43,148 bases of DNA from Sulfobacillus acidophilus. Lineage in GTDB: Bacteria > Bacillota > Sulfobacillia > Sulfobacillales > Sulfobacillaceae. This document shows positions 1-8,754 of the stretch, one piece after another; position 1 is the first letter of the stretch; each line of letters opens with the position of its first letter. Below the pieces are notes generated by a model that made no database searches, was not told the origin of the DNA, and saw nothing but the letters and a program-made list of their open reading frames with translations. The DNA lies in assembly GCA_003023745.1 (NCBI GenBank), contig PXYV01000044.1, positions 1 to 43,148 of the forward strand. The letters are read 5' to 3'. The position numbers and the translations under genes were made by a program.

Positions 1-1
1 G

Positions 2-346
2 AGCGCGGCCCAAAAGACCGCGGCGGAACAATTTTTGAAGTTCCTGACGTCGCGGGAGGGGCAAACCATCTGGATGCAGGATAGCGAGGGATACTTGCCA
101 GTGCGCGGCGATGTGGCCACGGTGCCGTCGGCTAAGAAATTCTTGGCGACGCATGTGGCTCAACGCGTCGCGCTCTCCGTGCTGGGGCGCTCGCACATGT
201 CGCCCAAGGTGGCGTGGTGGCCCCAGTTTTCCACCGACCTGATCAACGATGTGACGGCGGTACTGGATCATAAGATGACGCCCGCGCAGGCCATGCACGT
301 TGCGTATGAGCAAGCACAATCGACCTACGCCTCGCCACAAGGCTGA
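2..346 (+). CDS. ABC transporter solute-binding protein, family 1 (C-terminal part)
   Basis: This is the C-terminal ~114 residues of an extracellular solute-binding protein; the start lies before the window. The segment EQFLKFLTSREGQTIW followed by GYLPVRGDV is the typical end of sugar-type binding proteins (MalE/UgpB class), where the last helices pack against the C-lobe. Such a protein captures its ligand outside the membrane and delivers it to a MalF/MalG-type permease pair, which would lie to the left. The ligand cannot be told from this fragment. A second complete protein of the same class is at 15582. Confidence 0.8.
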   Translation, partial: SAAQKTAAEQFLKFLTSREGQTIWMQDSEGYLPVRGDVATVPSAKKFLATHVAQRVALSVLGRSHMSPKVAWWPQFSTDLINDVTAVLDHKMTPAQAMHVAYEQAQSTYASPQG

Positions 347-455
347 GGGCAGGGGGCGTGAGAGGGCTAACAAGATCCTCTTGACAGGGTGCGTGACCAC
401 TTCCTGACCATGGAGGGTTGAACGGCGCATGTTAGTATTCCAAAAGGAGCGATCA

Positions 456-2381
456 ATGGTGCGTAAAGTCGTGTTGCTGGGTTTAGATGGTGCCGTGCCT
501 ACGTTAGTGGAAGAATACGCGAAGCAGGGGCTTTTGCCCAATTTGCGCGGATTGATGGAGGCTGGATATTATACCCGCGCCTTATCTAGCTTCCCGGGGG
601 TCACACCAATTAACTGGGGGTGCATCTCCACGGGTGCGTATCCCGGGACTCATGGTGTCGTGGATTTCGAAATCCACGAGCCAGGAGAGCCATTAGACGC
701 CAAGCATTCGGGATTCTCTTCCCAAGCCCTGAAGGCGGAAACAATCTGGGAAAGCCTAAGCCGACAAGGTTATCGTACGGCCACCGTGAACTTCCCCGGC
801 GCTTGGCCACCGCGCGACGGCGTGACCAAAACCATTGCCGGGGAAGGTTCACCGTCCAGTCACTCACGATTTGAAATCCGTGCCAGTAGTTGCTTCGCGA
901 CTGCCAATCGTCAGTGGGCGCTGCGCGATGCCGACTTGTTGCGGATGCCCCGTGATGTCATTCATTTATGTCCGGAGTGGGATGCGGACGGTATTGGGCC
1001 GCACATTGCGGTAGATTTGGAACCGTCGGCAGATGGGGGACAGGTCCGGATTCGCAGCATCGATCATGTTGTGACCCCTTTCGATTACGTATGCGAAGTC
1101 AACCGTTTTTCGCCGTGGTTTTACGGACAATTTGTAGTTCAGGGCCGCGTGCGCGAGGGGACCTTTCGCATTCTCCTAAGCCACATAGAACTGACAAATG
1201 AAGAACCCGAGGTAATTCTTTATGTGTCTCAAATCATGCCGACGGATGAGATTTCACGACCCGACGACCTTGGTGCCAAGGTCGTGGAGCATGTCGGGCC
1301 GATGATTGAAAATTCGGGAGCGCGGGGCTACGAACGAGGGTGGGTGTCAGAACGTGTGTTCTTGGAAGAGGGAATTTACAAAGGACAATGGTTGGTCCGT
1401 GCCGCGCGCTATCTCCTCGAGCATGATGACGCAGACGCCGTATTTGTCAAATGGCACTTTTTGGACCATCTAGCGCACGAGTTCTGGGGCCAAATTGACG
1501 CGATGTCTCCCTGGTATGAACTCGGCCGATCTACGCATTTCGAAGCAATCTTTCAAGAGGCCTATCGCGCTGCGGATGCGATGGTGGGGAAGCTTTTGGA
1601 AGCTCTGGCTCCTGAAGATATTTTGGTCGTGGTCTCCGACCACGGCCAGCTACCGCACTTAAAGGCGATGTCGATCAACAATTTACTGTGGAACACCGGG
1701 CTAATCCGCCTCAAAAGCCAAGATCCGATGGTCGTGGACTGGGATCGTACCCGAGCCTATGCCGGTCCATGTCTCGGACACGTGCATATCAATCTGAAAG
1801 GCCGTGACCCGCAAGGAATTGTGAATCCGGAAGATTACTCTATGGTACAGAGTGAGATCATTCACGCGTTAACGAACTGGACTGACCCCGACACGGGTGT
1901 GCGGCCCGTACAATTCGCCGTGCCCATTGAGGAAGGCCATGTATTCGGGCAATGGGGCCCGCGCGCCGGGGATGTTTTGTATTTTATGGAGGCTGGCTAT
2001 ACCGGCGATATTAACTGGTTCCCGCTTACGTCGGATGGTACCGTGCTGCTGCCGATGTCGCGAGACCTCATCGCGACCGCCGATTACGGAGAAGGGAAAT
2101 TCATTGCGTCGAAGTTTCAAAGTGCTCACGGATGCGGCTTACCAACGCGACGACTCGGCCGTGGAACGGAAGAAGCTATCTTATTCGTGCGCGCCTCAGA
2201 ATTTGACACGAGTCCATTGTCCAATCGCACTGGTGTTCGTCTCGTTGATGTAGCACCAACCATCGCAGCACTGTTAGGGAAGATTCCCCCGAACCGTTCG
2301 GAAGGTTGCCCTCTCTTTCGGAGGGACACACCTGCGGCGTTTGGTGTTGCTTACACCGGGTCCCGAGGAGAGGGTTCATAG
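456..2381 (+). CDS. Alkaline-phosphatase-superfamily phosphodiesterase/nucleotide pyrophosphatase-like protein
   Basis: A 641-residue hydrolase of the type I phosphodiesterase/nucleotide pyrophosphatase branch. The start at 456 is preferred over the in-frame ATG at 429 because AAAAGGAG sits just before it and the conserved core begins at once (VVLLGLDGA, first metal Asp). Near residue 50 PGVTPINWGCISTG carries the probable nucleophile Thr in place of the Ser or formylglycine of relatives. HFLDHLAHEFWG, VVVSDHGQ and SAHGCGLPT supply the other metal-binding Asp and His residues. No signal peptide is visible, so it probably acts in the cytoplasm. It follows a sugar-binding protein gene, so the substrate may be a phosphorylated sugar or nucleotide, but that is inference. 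The superfamily assignment is firm and the substrate unknown. Confidence 0.85.
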   Translation: MVRKVVLLGLDGAVPTLVEEYAKQGLLPNLRGLMEAGYYTRALSSFPGVTPINWGCISTGAYPGTHGVVDFEIHEPGEPLDAKHSGFSSQALKAETIWESLSRQGYRTATVNFPGAWPPRDGVTKTIAGEGSPSSHSRFEIRASSCFATANRQWALRDADLLRMPRDVIHLCPEWDADGIGPHIAVDLEPSADGGQVRIRSIDHVVTPFDYVCEVNRFSPWFYGQFVVQGRVREGTFRILLSHIELTNEEPEVILYVSQIMPTDEISRPDDLGAKVVEHVGPMIENSGARGYERGWVSERVFLEEGIYKGQWLVRAARYLLEHDDADAVFVKWHFLDHLAHEFWGQIDAMSPWYELGRSTHFEAIFQEAYRAADAMVGKLLEALAPEDILVVVSDHGQLPHLKAMSINNLLWNTGLIRLKSQDPMVVDWDRTRAYAGPCLGHVHINLKGRDPQGIVNPEDYSMVQSEIIHALTNWTDPDTGVRPVQFAVPIEEGHVFGQWGPRAGDVLYFMEAGYTGDINWFPLTSDGTVLLPMSRDLIATADYGEGKFIASKFQSAHGCGLPTRRLGRGTEEAILFVRASEFDTSPLSNRTGVRLVDVAPTIAALLGKIPPNRSEGCPLFRRDTPAAFGVAYTGSRGEGS

Positions 2382-2471
2382 TAGTGACCCACGTCGCTTT
2401 TGCACCAAGCCGCGGCATGACAATGGGGATTTAGCGTCGAAGTCCCTCGTGTGTTCTCTCGCGACGGTTGA

Positions 2472-3023
2472 CTCTTTGGTGGGACCACGCATCCGCATAA
2501 CAGCGACTGGGACGCGGAGCGGAAGTGGGAGCAAGTTGGATCGGCCTACGAAGACCGGCTTAGCCGCAATATGCTGCCTGGAGTTGTCCCGGTTTCGGCG
2601 TGCGAAAGTCTCTACCGTGGCCGACCCAAAGTTCTGATTGAGGACGCCGACGGACCTCCCGTGATGGGGTTGAACGACTATCAGACGGTTGTGACATGGC
2701 TAAGCCAGGTGCGTTTATTGTTGCCAAACGGCATATGATCTGACCCAGACTGCACCGGGGCTCGGATAACCCCAGACGGACCGTCCATGGCTACCAAGGC
2801 GATCGCCCCACGTGTGGAACATATCCCCTCAAGGTCCAGTGTCGGAGGCGCCCTGGCAATCGGTCAAGGTCAGGTCATTATGCGGGGTTCCGACGATCTA
2901 GCGCGCGATGCCATGAACGCCCAGATCCGGATTGCGGAAGGGCACGCAATCGAACGGTTGCGCACGGGCTGGACTGGAGGAAAGCGCAAGTTTCGACAGT
3001 TTAGCCTATGTGTTCAACGTTAA
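2472..3023 (+). pseudogene. Decayed reading frame of unknown family, one in-frame TGA
   Basis: One frame stays open for 184 codons except for a TGA at 2736-2738. The translated segments look protein-like, for example WEQVGSAYEDRLSRNM, KVLIEDADGPPVMGLNDYQ before the TGA and LARDAMNAQIRIAEGHAIE after it. There is no ribosome site or credible start. I do not recognise the family. The TGA does not fall in a cysteine motif, and the hairpin after it (GGGG/CCCC at 2757-2773) has no G at the start of its loop. A decayed gene is therefore more likely than a selenoprotein. It lies between the phosphohydrolase and the Crp-like gene. Confidence 0.35.
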
Positions 3024-3510
3024 ATGCTCGGCGAATGGGGCGTTAGGGATTTCGTGGAATATGCTCCCATCAATAGAGGTACGGCAAGTGCCGATATCCT
3101 CGTTGTAAAGTTCTCACCCCAGGTTCGCCGTCGATGTTCCGTTCCAGACACCCCTCGCCTGCGCGGTCGCGCTTTAAATCCGCCAGCGCCTGAACCGCTT
3201 TTCTGGAAAAGAACGGCATCTATGGTATAATCGCCAGGCGGGCGCGCTCCTTCGAAATTGATAGGATTATCACCTTGCGTTTATCCGAGCAGGCCGGATT
3301 TTGGGTGTCTTTATATTTATGGTGCGGGGGCCAAATTCGAATATCGATGCGCATCAGAGTTTCGCAATACGCATGATTAAGTGAACGGTTGGATTAAAGT
3401 TTTTTTCCGCGAGCGCGTCAATCTCAAGCATAAGGCCACCTTTAGAGCACAATCGCGCAAAAAACTTTCGGCGTATGTTCCCCTAATTTAATAGCATTGG
3501 AGGGATGTTA
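3024..3510. other. Intergenic, no gene recognised
   Basis: No frame here has both a ribosome site and recognisable protein motifs. The right end is AT-rich and must hold the promoter of the Crp/Fnr-type gene at 3511, but no unambiguous -35/-10 pair or Crp/Fnr half-site pair could be chosen by eye. Confidence 0.5.
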
Positions 3511-4224
3511 GTGGAGCAATCAGTTATTATGGCCTTTTCGGTCATACCTGAGCCCGATTTAGAGCGGTTGCAGTTGAGTTGGGGCATCAGATCGTTTCGT
3601 AAGGGGCAATTAGTCTACAGTGAAGGCCGTGTAATCGACGAGGTATTAGTTGTGGTGACGGGACACTTACTTAGTTATCGTTTAACGACTGAAGGCAAAT
3701 CATGTACGCTTAGAACCATTGGGGCGGGAGACTTCATTGGCGAAGAGGATTTATTAGATGGCAAGGGGACAGAGGGCTATGTGAAAAGCGTGACGGAGTC
3801 ACGGTGTCTTGTGATTCCACAGAATGGCTACGAGGCTTTACTGTTGCACTATCCAACATTTGCAAGGCTACGGTTCGTAGAGATGAGTCGCCGTCTAAAG
3901 ACTGCAGAACGAATGATGCAAGAACTAGCGTATAGCACCGTCAAGCAGAGAATCCTGTTGATTCTGACGAAACTAGCGAGTGAAATTGGCAAAGCCCGAT
4001 CTGATGGTTTGGAGTTGACATTCAATTGGAGTCATCATGACCTAGCGTCGATGGTTGGATCAACCCGCGAAACTGTCACTAACACCCTTTCTCTACTGCA
4101 AAAGGAAGGGTTAATAAAGATGGAGGGAAAAAGGATGATGATCGCGCAACAAGCATCTTCAGGCGTGGCACATATACAGTACGGTAGACAAGACCATCAT
4201 TCCCTACGAGAATTCCCTAGATGA
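3511..4224 (+). CDS. Crp/Fnr-family transcriptional regulator
   Basis: A 237-residue regulator of usual family length. The GTG at 3511 is chosen because GGAGGG at 3499-3504 lies seven bases upstream; the ATG at 3505 touches that site. Residues ~15-110 form the cyclic-nucleotide-type beta-roll (FRKGQLVYSEGR, IGAGDFIGEEDLL). A long dimer helix follows, then a winged helix near residues 170-210 with HHDLASMVGSTRETVTNTLS, the Crp/Fnr recognition helix. No CxxC or N-terminal cysteine cluster is present, so it is not an FNR-type iron-sulfur sensor. The effector is unknown. It stands alone, with decayed sequence on both sides, so its targets cannot be inferred from context. Confidence 0.88.
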   Translation: MEQSVIMAFSVIPEPDLERLQLSWGIRSFRKGQLVYSEGRVIDEVLVVVTGHLLSYRLTTEGKSCTLRTIGAGDFIGEEDLLDGKGTEGYVKSVTESRCLVIPQNGYEALLLHYPTFARLRFVEMSRRLKTAERMMQELAYSTVKQRILLILTKLASEIGKARSDGLELTFNWSHHDLASMVGSTRETVTNTLSLLQKEGLIKMEGKRMMIAQQASSGVAHIQYGRQDHHSLREFPR

Positions 4225-4930
4225 GTCGAGTGTGCGTGCATGTGCGATGACTTCGGAGGCGACTGTGTTGTCTGGAGTTAATAGTAGCACATTCGCTCCT
4301 AATGTAATCCAGACGATGTGTTATGGGTTGCCCTACCGTAGGCTTCGCGGCGAGCGCTGTGTCACATTCCGGTAGCCGGTTTGTCGATACGCGGCGCAGG
4401 ATGGTGTCCCGAGCTATGCGGTAGTCTATGAGCTCCGCGGCAAACGGCGTTGGAGTCCAATTTTTCTCCAGAACTAACAATGAAACCCTCCGGGTATCGG
4501 TACGATAGACTCGGTTTTATCCACCTCCATTGGATTTTGCTTCGATATGCCCTTCACAAGAGGGGTGCTGACCTGGTCTTTACCCGGCAGTCGATGCACC
4601 CGATCCGGTTTCCGCTGTTCGAATGGCAACTCATATACATTGGCCACTATCTGGCCCAGCGCAGATTTCACAGATCACATAACACTTTGCCAATGATGCG
4701 TACACACGCCCAACTGACTTATCTTGAGGTGTATTGACACCTACATGTCGCAAAAGATGAAATCTGTCCAAAACTGTAAGGAAGATTACTGCGACCATTA
4801 CTATGATGGGATACAGTGGTGACAATAACTAGGCGAGGAGATTGTATGTCCCCCCGAAGGGGATTGAGACGTAGATTATTAAGTTGTGAGTTAGTCGGTA
4901 CCAGAAACGTTCAGAGGAGGCATTCTCGCT
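4225..4930. other. Intergenic, no intact gene
   Basis: About 700 bases with only short overlapping frames and no family motifs. It probably holds decayed sequence like its right neighbour. A CRISPR-repeat-like string, CGAAGGGGATTGAGACG, lies near 4856-4873 but occurs once, with no array. Confidence 0.45.
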
Positions 4931-5429
4931 GTGGTTATCGAGGGTATTGTGGTAGCAGGGATTGCAACCAACAGTACTTATGCGTCCATTTCCCCCAATT
5001 CCGTGGCCGAACCCGAATGGCTAGCGGGGAGGAACCATGCTCCTATTGCACTGGAGGTGTTGTTAAGCTGCGTTACGTATGCACGACATTTATCGCCAGG
5101 ATCAGTCTTTTCGAAGAATCGGTTAAGGCGTGCGTGACCGAGGTTTCGTGGGAGCTAGACATGTGTTTTGAGAATTCAAAGAAAGAAAGGCCGGGTTCGA
5201 CGAGACATCCGTGCACTTCGTGATCGATAGTCCCATCTCCAATGAACAAATTGAACCAAATATTGCACAGGTGTCAAAACGGGCCCGAGTGAAAAATACG
5301 ATTGAGAGCGCGGTGCGAGTTCGAGTGGAGATGCGGGCGCGAACGGCAGACTACCCTTTTCAAAAGGGGGTGCTTTTAGCGCTGCTGACCGAGCGTTTTC
5401 GGTCATTCATTGTGGAGTGTGCGTCATAG
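4931..5429 (+). pseudogene. OsmC-family thiol peroxidase-like gene, frameshifted
   Basis: The N-terminal frame (4931-5137, GTG after GGAGG) contains EWLAGRNHAPIALEVLLSC, which matches the OsmC signature of a GG-N-x-P turn, the helix LELLLAA and the first peroxidatic cysteine. The middle continues in a second frame, and the C-terminal part is in a third (5211-5429): HFVIDSPISNEQIEPNIAQV then VKNTIESAVRVRVEM, matching the closing IDSPLS-EQ-helix and strand of OsmC proteins. At least two frameshifts separate the pieces. The second cysteine (CPV in relatives) reads ARV. OsmC proteins reduce organic hydroperoxides. The decayed gene lies next to other thiol/sulfur genes. The assignment rests on motif comparison by eye. 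Confidence 0.5.
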
Positions 5430-5522
5430 TTGATGCCGGAGGTTGTGAGCGGTGCCATTGATCGGAATTTACGGACCCAGGATGGGCAGCGGGACCGGGT
5501 CAGTTGAGCGTGCCCATAGCGT

Positions 5523-5948
5523 GTGGACATTGTTGCAGATCTCCTAATTGGGATCGTTAGCGGGCCGGTAACCGGTTTTTCGGGGGTGAGTGCCGTCGTG
5601 GGACCCTGCCTTCATCTTGGTGCTTCACGTACCTGTCGCACCGCCGTTGGCGCCAGTCTGGCCGTCGACGTCGTGAGGTCAATCACGGTGGCGTGGAGTC
5701 AGTCCCGGCAGCATCATTTGGCGCTCAAACTCGGAGTACTCCGCATGCTGGGTGCCATGACGGGCGCACGAACCGACATCGTTTTATCGCATCACGTGCC
5801 TATTGCGTGGGTAGCCGTGGCGGTTGGCCTTTCGATGCTGATCCATGGATTCGGGCGCGGGGAAGGATCGAGACGGGGACAACATGGGTTAATGAGTCTT
5901 CGGCGATTGGGCGGATACTGTATATATGGCATTATGAAATCCCGTTAG
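5523..5948 (+). pseudogene. TauE/SafE-type sulfite/organosulfur exporter, half length
   Basis: The 141 residues resemble only the N-terminal four-helix repeat of the TauE/SafE (COG0730) family. LLIGIVSGPVTGFSGVSAVV stands for the usual LLIGLVSGLLGVGGGFLMVP, VGASLAVDVV for GTSLAVIV, and GAMTGARTDIVLSHHVP for GALLGARLGARLSHRLP. Full members have ~250 residues and two repeats; here the second repeat is missing and the tail is hydrophilic. No good ribosome site precedes the GTG. These proteins export sulfite or related anions. It sits between the broken OsmC gene and the MFS gene. A working single-repeat protein cannot be excluded, but a truncated relic is more likely. Confidence 0.5.
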
Positions 5949-5989
5949 GATACCCTAGGCCACCACCACGGATTAAGGAGTGATTGCGC

Positions 5990-7252
5990 ATGGTCCGACA
6001 TGATAGAGAGAAAGGGCAGGAAACGGGAGACCGATTGTCCGCATCCCGGTGGACGGCTCTGTTGTGGATCACCTTTGCCGAATTGTTGGCGATGAGTGTA
6101 TGGTTTAGCGCCTCGGCCGTCACGGGAGCCTTAACCCGACAATGGCATCTGTCCGGCATCGCCGTGACCTGGCTCACAGCGTCCGTCCAGTTGGGATTTG
6201 TGGGCGGGGCCTTAATCAGCGCCACACTGGGACTGGCGGACCGTTTTCGCCCTCGGACGCTGATGGGATGGGGTGCGTTGGGGGCCGCCTCTGCGACGGC
6301 GGCCCTACCCCTTTTCCCCCATGGTGGGTGGGGGCCTTTTGTTTTACGTGCGCTGACGGGGGTGTTTCTCGCGGTTGTGTACCCCGTGGCGGTGCAATGG
6401 GTGGCGCGCTGGTTTCCCCACCAACGCGGCTTGGCGGTAGGAATACTGATTGGTGGATTGACGATAGGGTCTGCCCTGCCGCATCTGTTGGCCGGCATGC
6501 CGTTCTTGCAACATTGGCAGGGGGCATTAGCGGGCAGTGCGGCCTTAGCCGTGATCTCATGGGGGGTGGTATTGTGGGTGGTTCCGGAACATCCGGGTCC
6601 CTTTCATCCGCCCGCCTTTCAGTGGGATCGGGTGGGGGCGGTGCTGCGCGACCAACCCGTCATGTGGGCTAATCTGGGATACTGGGGCCATATGTGGGAA
6701 CTGTACGCCATGTGGACCTGGTTGCCGGCTTTTTTTGTGGCTAGTTGGGCATCCCGGTGGACCGGTACGGCGCTCGTCAGCGTGACCGGGGGTGTGAGTT
6801 TTGCCGCTATTGGACTGGCGGGACTCGCCGGCGCGCTGGCGGGTGGATGGGCTGCGGATCGGTGGGGCCGGACGCGGGCGACTATTGGCGCCATGGGCGT
6901 TAGTGGGACCATGGCGTTGCTTATCGGAGGGACGTTTCAGCGTGCGCCGTGGCTGACGATTCTCGTTGCCCTGGTGTGGGGATTCAGTGTGATTGCCGAT
7001 TCGGCGCAATTTTCGGCCGCCGTGACGGAACTGGCCCCCACGGCGTTGCAAGGCAGTGCACTGACCTTGCAAATGGCGGTCGGCTTTTTAATCACCATTG
7101 GCTCCATTGATCTGGTGGGATGGCTTGAGCCACGCATCGGATGGTCCCACGTGCTGATGGTGTTGGCGGTGGGGCCGGCCGTCGGAATTTGGGCGATGGC
7201 GCGTTTGCGGCATCGCCCGGAGTCCCTGCAACTCGCACACGGTCGACGTTGA
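5990..7252 (+). CDS. MFS transporter
   Basis: A 420-residue major facilitator protein. The ATG at 5990 is preferred over the upstream TTG because AAGGAG at 5975-5980 is nine bases away. About twelve hydrophobic segments are visible, with the loop between helices 2 and 3 as LADRFRPRTLMGWG and the equivalent between 8 and 9 as AADRWGRTRATIGAMG, the standard MFS signatures. The N-terminal ~20 residues are cytoplasmic and charged. The gene ends 90 bases before the flavoprotein gene and probably belongs to the same transcript. The substrate is unknown; the neighbourhood suggests a sulfur-, selenium- or thiol-related compound, which is only inference. Confidence 0.85.
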   Translation: MVRHDREKGQETGDRLSASRWTALLWITFAELLAMSVWFSASAVTGALTRQWHLSGIAVTWLTASVQLGFVGGALISATLGLADRFRPRTLMGWGALGAASATAALPLFPHGGWGPFVLRALTGVFLAVVYPVAVQWVARWFPHQRGLAVGILIGGLTIGSALPHLLAGMPFLQHWQGALAGSAALAVISWGVVLWVVPEHPGPFHPPAFQWDRVGAVLRDQPVMWANLGYWGHMWELYAMWTWLPAFFVASWASRWTGTALVSVTGGVSFAAIGLAGLAGALAGGWAADRWGRTRATIGAMGVSGTMALLIGGTFQRAPWLTILVALVWGFSVIADSAQFSAAVTELAPTALQGSALTLQMAVGFLITIGSIDLVGWLEPRIGWSHVLMVLAVGPAVGIWAMARLRHRPESLQLAHGRR

Positions 7253-7341
7253 TGGCTTGCGGCGTACTGCGCGCATTATCGTATTCTCATCGCTATTTCT
7301 CAAATTGTTCCTAAATTTATTTTCGCTTGAGGAGGGATTTT

Positions 7342-8688
7342 ATGTCCAAACGCATTGTGGTCATCGGAGGCGATGGGGCCGGGATGAGTGCGGCGTCCCA
7401 AGCAAAACGGCGTGACCCCTCGCTCGACATTATCGCTTTTGAAAAGGGTGCGATCGTGTCCTATTCGGCGTGAAGCGTTCCTTATTATGTCGGCAGGTTG
7501 GTCGACAATACAGAGGAACTGATTGCCCGCACACCCGAGGAGTTTCAAAACCGCTTAGGGATTGCGGTTCGAACTCATCATGAAGTGGTCCAGATCGATC
7601 TTTCTCGCCAGCGCGTGGCGGTGCAAGGGAGTGGTGGCACCATGTGGGAAAGTTACGACGAGCTTGTCATTGCGACGGGGTCCGTACCTATCGTGCCTGA
7701 ATGGCCGGGAGTCGATTCGCGTGGAATTTTTACGGTCAAAACTCTAGAGGATGGCCGCGCCATTCGGGACGACCTCGAGCAATATCAGCCCCGCCATGCC
7801 GTCGTCATTGGCGCAGGCTATATCGGATTGGAAATGGCTGAAAATCTTCGGCATTGGGGAATAGAGACCACCATTGTGGAGCAAAAGGGCCAGGTGATGC
7901 CGACCATGGATGCTGACATGGCGGAATTCGTCACCGAAGCGCTAGAAGGATTAGGGGTGCGGGTTCATCTTCAGGAAGAGGTGGTGGGCTTTGACGTGTA
8001 CCGAGGGAGGGTCCGAGCGGTTCAAACGCGGCACGGGTTGATACTCGCAGATCTGGTAATTTTGGGTCTGGGAGTTCGTCCGCAAACCACCTTGGCTCAA
8101 GAAGCCGGCATTCCTCTCGGCGTCAAGAACGCCATTAGAGTCAATCCGTACCTCATGACGGAGGTATCGCACGTATGGGCGGTCGGCGATGCGACACAAA
8201 CCCTTCATCAAGTGACCGGACTGCCCAGTTACGTCGCCCTGGCCACGATTGCCAATAAACAAGGTCGGATTGCCGGCATGAACCTTAGTGGTGCCTCGAT
8301 CGCCTTTCCGGGCGTGTTGGGGACGGCCATAACTCGGGTCGGCGCCACCGAGGTGGCGCGTACCGGACTCACGTTGGCCGAGGCTAAGGCGGCTGGGATT
8401 TCGGCTATAGAAAGCCAAATCCAAGCCGAAACGAAACTGGGATATTTTGACGATGTGTCACCGATGACCGTCAAGATAGTCGCCGAAGTTTCCAGCGGCC
8501 GGATTCTCGGAGGACAAATTGTGGGCGGTAGCGGTAGCGGAAAGCGGATTGATACCATTGCCACCGCCGTCACTGCCAAAATGACGGCGGCGCAACTTGT
8601 CGACCTCGATCTTGCCTACGCACCACCATTTTCCGATGTCTGGGATCCGGTGCAAATCGCGGCAAGAACTCTGGTCTCCAAGATCTAG
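7342..8688 (+). CDS. CoA-disulfide-reductase/NADH-oxidase-type flavoprotein with UGA at the redox cysteine (candidate selenoprotein)
   Basis: Read through one TGA (7471-7473), the frame encodes 448 residues, the usual length of CoA-disulfide reductase/NADH oxidase proteins. GGAGGG lies seven bases before the ATG. Residues 5-17 form the FAD-binding turn (VVIGGDGAGMSA), 111-113 are ATG, 154-162 the NAD-binding VVIGAGYIG, ~278-283 VWAVGDA, and near the C-terminus LDLAYAPPFSDVWDPV holds the tyrosine motif of CoA-disulfide reductases. The TGA is codon 44, in SYSA-UGA-SVPYYVG, exactly where relatives have SYAAC-G-IPYYVG, the catalytic cysteine. Everything after the TGA is intact, and a SECIS-like hairpin follows at once. 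I infer selenocysteine; the alternative is a recent nonsense mutation of TGC/TGT. The enzyme would reduce a disulfide, polysulfide or oxygen using NAD(P)H. Confidence 0.85.
7474..7520 (+). promoter_or_regulatory. SECIS-like hairpin of the flavoprotein gene
   Basis: Directly after the UGA, GTTCC (7477-7481) pairs with GGAAC (7515-7519), extended by U-A and U-G pairs. After a 2x2 internal loop UAU pairs with AUA, and GUCGGC (7489-7494) pairs with GUCGAC's matching side (7501-7506), closing a six-base loop AGGUUG (7495-7500). The loop starts 21 bases after the UGA. Known bacterial SECIS elements have a short apical loop with a G in its first two positions, 16-37 bases from the UGA; the E. coli fdhF loop is AGGUCU. 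The pairings are seen directly; the function is inferred. Confidence 0.65.
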
Positions 8689-8754
8689 ACCCGGAACCGT
8701 GACCTGACCATTTGGAAAAAAACCGCTTTTTGAGCGAGAAAGAAGGAGATATCA

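Noticed and set aside
2736..2738. In-frame TGA inside the open stretch 2472-3023 as a third selenocysteine codon
   Set aside because: No redox or cysteine motif surrounds it, no start or ribosome site is present, and the following hairpin lacks an early G in its loop.
6216..7072. Long minus-strand frames opposite the MFS gene
   Set aside because: Shadows of a GC-rich membrane protein gene; rich in Pro/Arg/His with no motifs.
7498..8688. Flavoprotein starting at the TTG at 7498
   Set aside because: This would lose the FAD-binding N-terminus, which is present upstream in the same frame with a strong ribosome site at 7330.
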